Below, one piece after another: positions 9,366 through 11,647 of a DNA stretch of 11,647 bases (the first letter of the stretch is position 1; each line of letters opens with the position of its first letter). The position numbers and the translations under genes are program-made. Origin of the DNA: JAMCZZ01 sp964363695 (lineage in GTDB: Bacteria; Patescibacteriota; UBA1384; XYA2-FULL-43-10; 1-14-0-10-43-13); NCBI GenBank assembly GCA_964363695.1, contig CAYIJI010000036.1, forward strand, positions 1 through 11,647, read 5' to 3'. Under the pieces are notes generated by a model, which was given only the letters and a program-made list of their open reading frames with translations, had not been told where the DNA came from and ran no database searches.

Positions 9366-10949
9366 ATGGTCTTTCAATTAATAAAAAAATTAGACAACGG
9401 TGTTCGTATTGGAAAATTAAGTACGCCTCATGGAGAGATTGAGACGCCTTTTTTTATGCCTGTTGGCACAGTTGGCAGCGTTAAGGGTGTTTCTCCTTCT
9501 GAATTAGAGGATCTGGGTGCGCAAATTGTATTATCAAACACCTACCATCTGTATTTGCGTCCAGGAGAGCAGTTGATAAAAAAGCTTGGCGGTCTTCATG
9601 ATTTTATGAACTGGCAAAAGCCAATTCTTACAGATTCGGGAGGATACCAAGTTTTTAGCTTAGCTAAAAACAATTTAAAATTTAAAATTTCTAACCCGCC
9701 TGCCGGCGAGGCAGGTTTAAAATCAAATTCAAATGACAAATTTTCAAATAATCAAATAAATGAAAATTGTGAAATGAAAAAGGGTAAATCTCAGGGGCTT
9801 GTTAAAGTCACTGAGGACGGGGTTGAATTTAAATCTCATCTCGACGGAGGGAAACATCTTTTTACGCCTGAAAAAGTTATTCAAATCCAGCTTGATTTGG
9901 GTGTCGATATCCTGATGCCGCTAGATGTCTGTCCGAGTGGAAAAGCAACAAGGGAAGAGGTCGAGAAGGCAGTTGATTTGACGATCGAATGGGCAAAACG
10001 GTCAAAATCTTATTTTGATAAACAAATTTCTAATTCTCATTCGAGTCTGAGCTTGAGGGCTCATCCCTCAGAGTCGAAGACCAAATTTCTAATTCCTGCC
10101 TCGCCGGCAGGCGGGTCTAATCAAAATCTAAATGACCAAATGACAAATGGCAAATTATTGAAAAATGAAAAATGGGAAATGAAAAATAGCCAAAAGCCTC
10201 TTTTGCACGGCATCGTCCAAGGCGGATTGTATGAAGATTTAAGAAGATATTGTACCGATGAATTAGTTAAGTTAAATTTTGATGGATATTCTGTCGGCGG
10301 GTTGGCGGTTGATTTTGAAACGAGAGATATGTGGAAAATTGTGAAATTGATGGGGGAGATTTTGCCAGAAGACAAGCAGAGATATTTAATGGGTGTCGGG
10401 ACTCCAGACGATATTATTCAGGCAACGAAGCTTGGGATGGATATGTTCGATTGTGTATTGCCGACGAGGCTGGCGAGGCACGGGAGCGTCTACATTAAAA
10501 ATCCGAAATCCGATCTTCGACAAGCTCAGATTGCCCTGAGCAACAGTCGAACGGGCGAAATCCGAAATCCGAAACAAATTCTAAATTCAAATATTCAAAA
10601 TTATAAACTAATTAATCTTTTGAATTCTAAATATCGTGAGGATGGGGGAGCGATCGATGAGAATTGCAGCTGCCCGGCTTGTCGACCTTGTCATTCCCGT
10701 CCATTCGGCGAGCTCTCATTCGAGTCTGAGCCTGAGGGCTCATCCCTCAGAGTCGAAGACAGGATAAACTCCGGCGGGAATCTAGAATATGGATCCCAGA
10801 TCAGGTCTGGGATGACAGAAAAAAGGGGATTCAGCAGGGCATACATTTCTCACCTCATACGATCTAACGAGATTTTGGGGCTTCGTTTAGCGACACTTCA
10901 TAACCTGCATCAGTATTTAGAATTGATGAGAGAGTTGAGAGTAAGTTAG
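9366..10949 (+). CDS. tgt: Queuine tRNA-ribosyltransferase carrying four in-frame repeat inserts
   Basis: Tgt exchanges guanine 34 of GUN-anticodon tRNAs for a queuine precursor. From ATG 9366 the protein has 527 residues; bacterial Tgt is about 375. The excess is four inserts of about 42, 56, 33-38 and 48 residues, all made of genomic repeats. Between them the core is intact: PFFMPVGT, DSGGYQVFSL (active-site Asp), HGIVQGG, GGLAV, MFDCVLPTRLARHG (nucleophile Asp), the zinc ligands CSCPAC and the later His in TLHNLHQY. The C-terminal tail beyond RELRVS is shorter than in E. coli. The frame is open throughout, and inserts fall between conserved blocks. A TTG at 9360 is an alternative start. 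Whether the enlarged protein is active is unknown, but the motifs and open frame argue against a simple pseudogene. Confidence 0.9.
   Translation: MVFQLIKKLDNGVRIGKLSTPHGEIETPFFMPVGTVGSVKGVSPSELEDLGAQIVLSNTYHLYLRPGEQLIKKLGGLHDFMNWQKPILTDSGGYQVFSLAKNNLKFKISNPPAGEAGLKSNSNDKFSNNQINENCEMKKGKSQGLVKVTEDGVEFKSHLDGGKHLFTPEKVIQIQLDLGVDILMPLDVCPSGKATREEVEKAVDLTIEWAKRSKSYFDKQISNSHSSLSLRAHPSESKTKFLIPASPAGGSNQNLNDQMTNGKLLKNEKWEMKNSQKPLLHGIVQGGLYEDLRRYCTDELVKLNFDGYSVGGLAVDFETRDMWKIVKLMGEILPEDKQRYLMGVGTPDDIIQATKLGMDMFDCVLPTRLARHGSVYIKNPKSDLRQAQIALSNSRTGEIRNPKQILNSNIQNYKLINLLNSKYREDGGAIDENCSCPACRPCHSRPFGELSFESEPEGSSLRVEDRINSGGNLEYGSQIRSGMTEKRGFSRAYISHLIRSNEILGLRLATLHNLHQYLELMRELRVS
9675..9800 (+). repeat. 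In-frame repeat insert 1 in tgt
   Basis: 42 codons between VFSLAKNN and VKVTEDGV. AT-rich AATTTAAAATTTAAAATTT-like sequence, a palindromic GC segment CCCGCCTGCCGGCGAGGCAG, then AAATGACAAATTTTC-type repeats. The encoded stretch is low-complexity (Asn/Lys/Ser). Confidence 0.82.
10026..10193 (+). repeat. In-frame repeat insert 2 in tgt
   Basis: 56 codons between SKSYFDKQ and KPLLHGIVQGG. It contains a 47-bp unit (10035-10081) that recurs in insert 4 with one mismatch, then the exact reverse complement of the 21-bp GC palindromic segment of insert 1, then AAATGACAAATGG-type repeats. Confidence 0.85.
10499..10601 (+). repeat. In-frame repeat insert 3 in tgt
   Basis: About 33-36 codons after HGSVYI. 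A 44-bp palindromic unit (10514-10557, TCTTCGACAAGCTCAG...AGTCGAACGGGCG) is flanked by exact 15-bp direct repeats AAATCCGAAATCCGA (10499-10513 and 10558-10572). An A/T-rich stretch ends the insert; its right edge is approximate. Confidence 0.78.
10686..10829 (+). repeat. In-frame repeat insert 4 in tgt
   Basis: 48 codons exactly between the zinc motif CSCPACR and FSRAYISHL. It begins with CATTCCCG, contains the 47-bp unit shared with insert 2 (10714-10760), and ends GGATCCCAGATCAGG...GGGATGACAG, the reverse complement of the repeat upstream of prfB. Confidence 0.87.
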
Positions 10950-11021
10950 TAGTGAGTCTGAAGGCGGCTCTTTTGGATGATTGGCAATTAGAGCTAGAGT
11001 AATAGGATGTATATCCAACAG

Positions 11022-11069
11022 AAATTTGTCTAGGAAATGAAACGATCGTTTCATTTCCTAGACAAATTT
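11022..11069. repeat. Perfect 48-bp palindrome with CGATCG core
   Basis: Every base pairs about the centre 11045/11046. Outer arms are AAATTTGTCTAGGAAATG and its complement; the core is AACGATCGTT. It is the largest perfect palindrome in the window and shares the CGATCG centre with those at 8633-8674 and 4545-4584, although the arms differ. Confidence 0.9.
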
Positions 11070-11180
11070 AGAATTGAGGTTACTTATATTAATACGATGC
11101 AGCTGCATCGAAACAGTATAACGAATCATTAATTTTTATTCTTGGAATGCTGATGAAATGCAAAAATTAGCCGATTTATT

Positions 11181-11306
11181 GTTCGAGCCCTGCCTGCCGG
11201 TCATCGACTCTGAGGTCTAGCATTCGATTTCACTCATGCCCTGAGCACAGTCGAACGGGCGACCTCGTCGCTCAGACTCGAATGAGTAGGCAGGCTCGTC
11301 GAGAAC
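11181..11306. repeat. Nested palindromic repeat cluster
   Basis: Outer arms GTTCGA (11181-11186) and the imperfectly matching CGAGAAC (11300-11306) enclose CCTGCCT (11190-11196)/AGGCAGG (11288-11294), then CGACTCTGAG answered by CTCAGACTCG, with a CCCTGAGCACAGTCGAACGG unit in the middle. The last resembles the palindrome of tgt insert 3. Several repeat units appear inserted into one another. Confidence 0.7.
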
Positions 11307-11356
11307 TATTGCAGATTTCTCAACTTCCCTATCACTTTATTTGAAGAATAAGCCTA

Positions 11357-11647
11357 TCACATTTCGCTGATTTTTTTGCGGATATTCTCAATCGCAGCGT
11401 CGCTATCTGATTTATTCTGATTTTTGTCCAATTCATTTAGCTGCGTCAGGATCTCGCGAGCTTTTTGAATATATTCTTTGTTGATTTCATTTTTAGCCCG
11501 GATATAGACCATGGCCTTATTGAAAGCAATCTCGCCCTTTTGTTTTTCGTCGAGCGGCTGGGCTAAAAAATCTTCTATTAATTTTTTTGCCTCTGCAGTC
11601 TTGCTTTGATCTAATAATTGTGTAAGTTGTTGTTCAAAATTTTCCAT
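11357..11647 (-). CDS. Small helical protein, TPR-like
   Basis: I cannot name the family. The 96-residue frame runs from ATG at the window edge to TGA at 11357-11359. It is soluble and probably all alpha: FEQQLTQLLDQSKTAEAKKLIEDFLAQP, then DEKQKGEIAFNKAMVYIRA, then EYIQKAREILTQLNEL, and a charged end AIENIRKKISEM. The spacing of helices and small residues resembles tetratricopeptide-type helical hairpins, but no signature is clear. Its ribosome binding site and promoter lie beyond the window. Convergent to tgt, with a repeat-filled gap between them. Confidence 0.7.
   Translation of the reverse strand: MENFEQQLTQLLDQSKTAEAKKLIEDFLAQPLDEKQKGEIAFNKAMVYIRAKNEINKEYIQKAREILTQLNELDKNQNKSDSDAAIENIRKKISEM

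Larger units (their letters stand above)
10950..11356. other. Gene-free stretch between tgt and the last gene
   Basis: No gene is supported. It holds the 48-bp palindrome (11022-11069), a 16-bp palindrome CGATGCAGCTGCATCG (11095-11110), A/T-rich sequence to about 11180, and a cluster of palindromic repeats (11181-11306). No clear tgt terminator with a T-run is visible. Confidence 0.7.

Noticed and set aside
9366..10949. tgt as a decayed pseudogene
   Set aside because: Despite four inserts there is no stop or frameshift, and catalytic and zinc residues remain, so loss of function is not supported by the sequence.

Overview
The window (about 40% G+C overall) reads as a chromosomal fragment from a small-genome bacterium, most likely Patescibacteria (Candidate Phyla Radiation). 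That assignment is inference. It rests on the mix of housekeeping genes in scrambled order, the short core proteins with lysine/glutamate-rich N-terminal extensions (L1, L12), an LPxTG-type surface protein, and intergenic regions packed with short repeats. UGA ends three of the genes and an RF2 gene is present, so the standard bacterial code applies rather than the UGA=Gly code of some CPR lineages.

Layout. 1-110: a Pro/Gly-rich C-terminal tail of a truncated gene, very rich in G+C. 262-1488: a secreted DUF11 surface protein with an LPVTG sorting signal, then a terminator. 1586-4070: prfB (RF2), an M50-like membrane metalloprotease and a YbaB/EbfC protein, closely packed and probably co-transcribed. 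4087-4470 (minus): an orphan gene with a near-ideal promoter and unusual codon use. 4701-5324: pth. 5782-6591: rplA. 7262-8532: rplJ and rplL, led by a recognisable L10 leader. 8829-9275: a second orphan gene with its own promoter and terminator. 9366-10949: tgt. 11357-11647 (minus): a small helical protein. The recognised genes serve translation (release factor, peptidyl-tRNA recycling, L1 and the L10/L12 stalk, tRNA queuosine modification) and the cell surface.

The most striking property is the repeat content. Several families occupy almost every gene junction. (1) An 8-nt periodic TAAGCNNN tract overlaps the stop codons of prfB, the M50 gene and rplJ and supplies their last residues. (2) In two places it is joined to a roughly 130-bp AT-rich block that ends in the Shine-Dalgarno sequence and start codon of the next gene (ybaB, rplL), so one composite element runs from the stop of one gene to the start of the next. 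(3) A MITE-like element occurs on both sides of rplA. (4) ACAGAT-type repeats follow many stop codons. (5) Perfect or near-perfect 40-48 bp palindromes share a CGATCG core. (6) Palindromic elements with GTCATCCC/GGGAATGAC ends occur upstream of prfB, between rplJ and rplL, and inside tgt.

The tgt gene is the standout. It carries four in-frame inserts (about 180 codons in all) made of these repeats, at separate positions between intact catalytic and zinc-binding motifs. One 47-bp repeat unit occurs in two of the inserts and is read in different frames. This resembles the in-frame palindromic elements of Rickettsia and is the best candidate here for an undescribed system of repeat spread.
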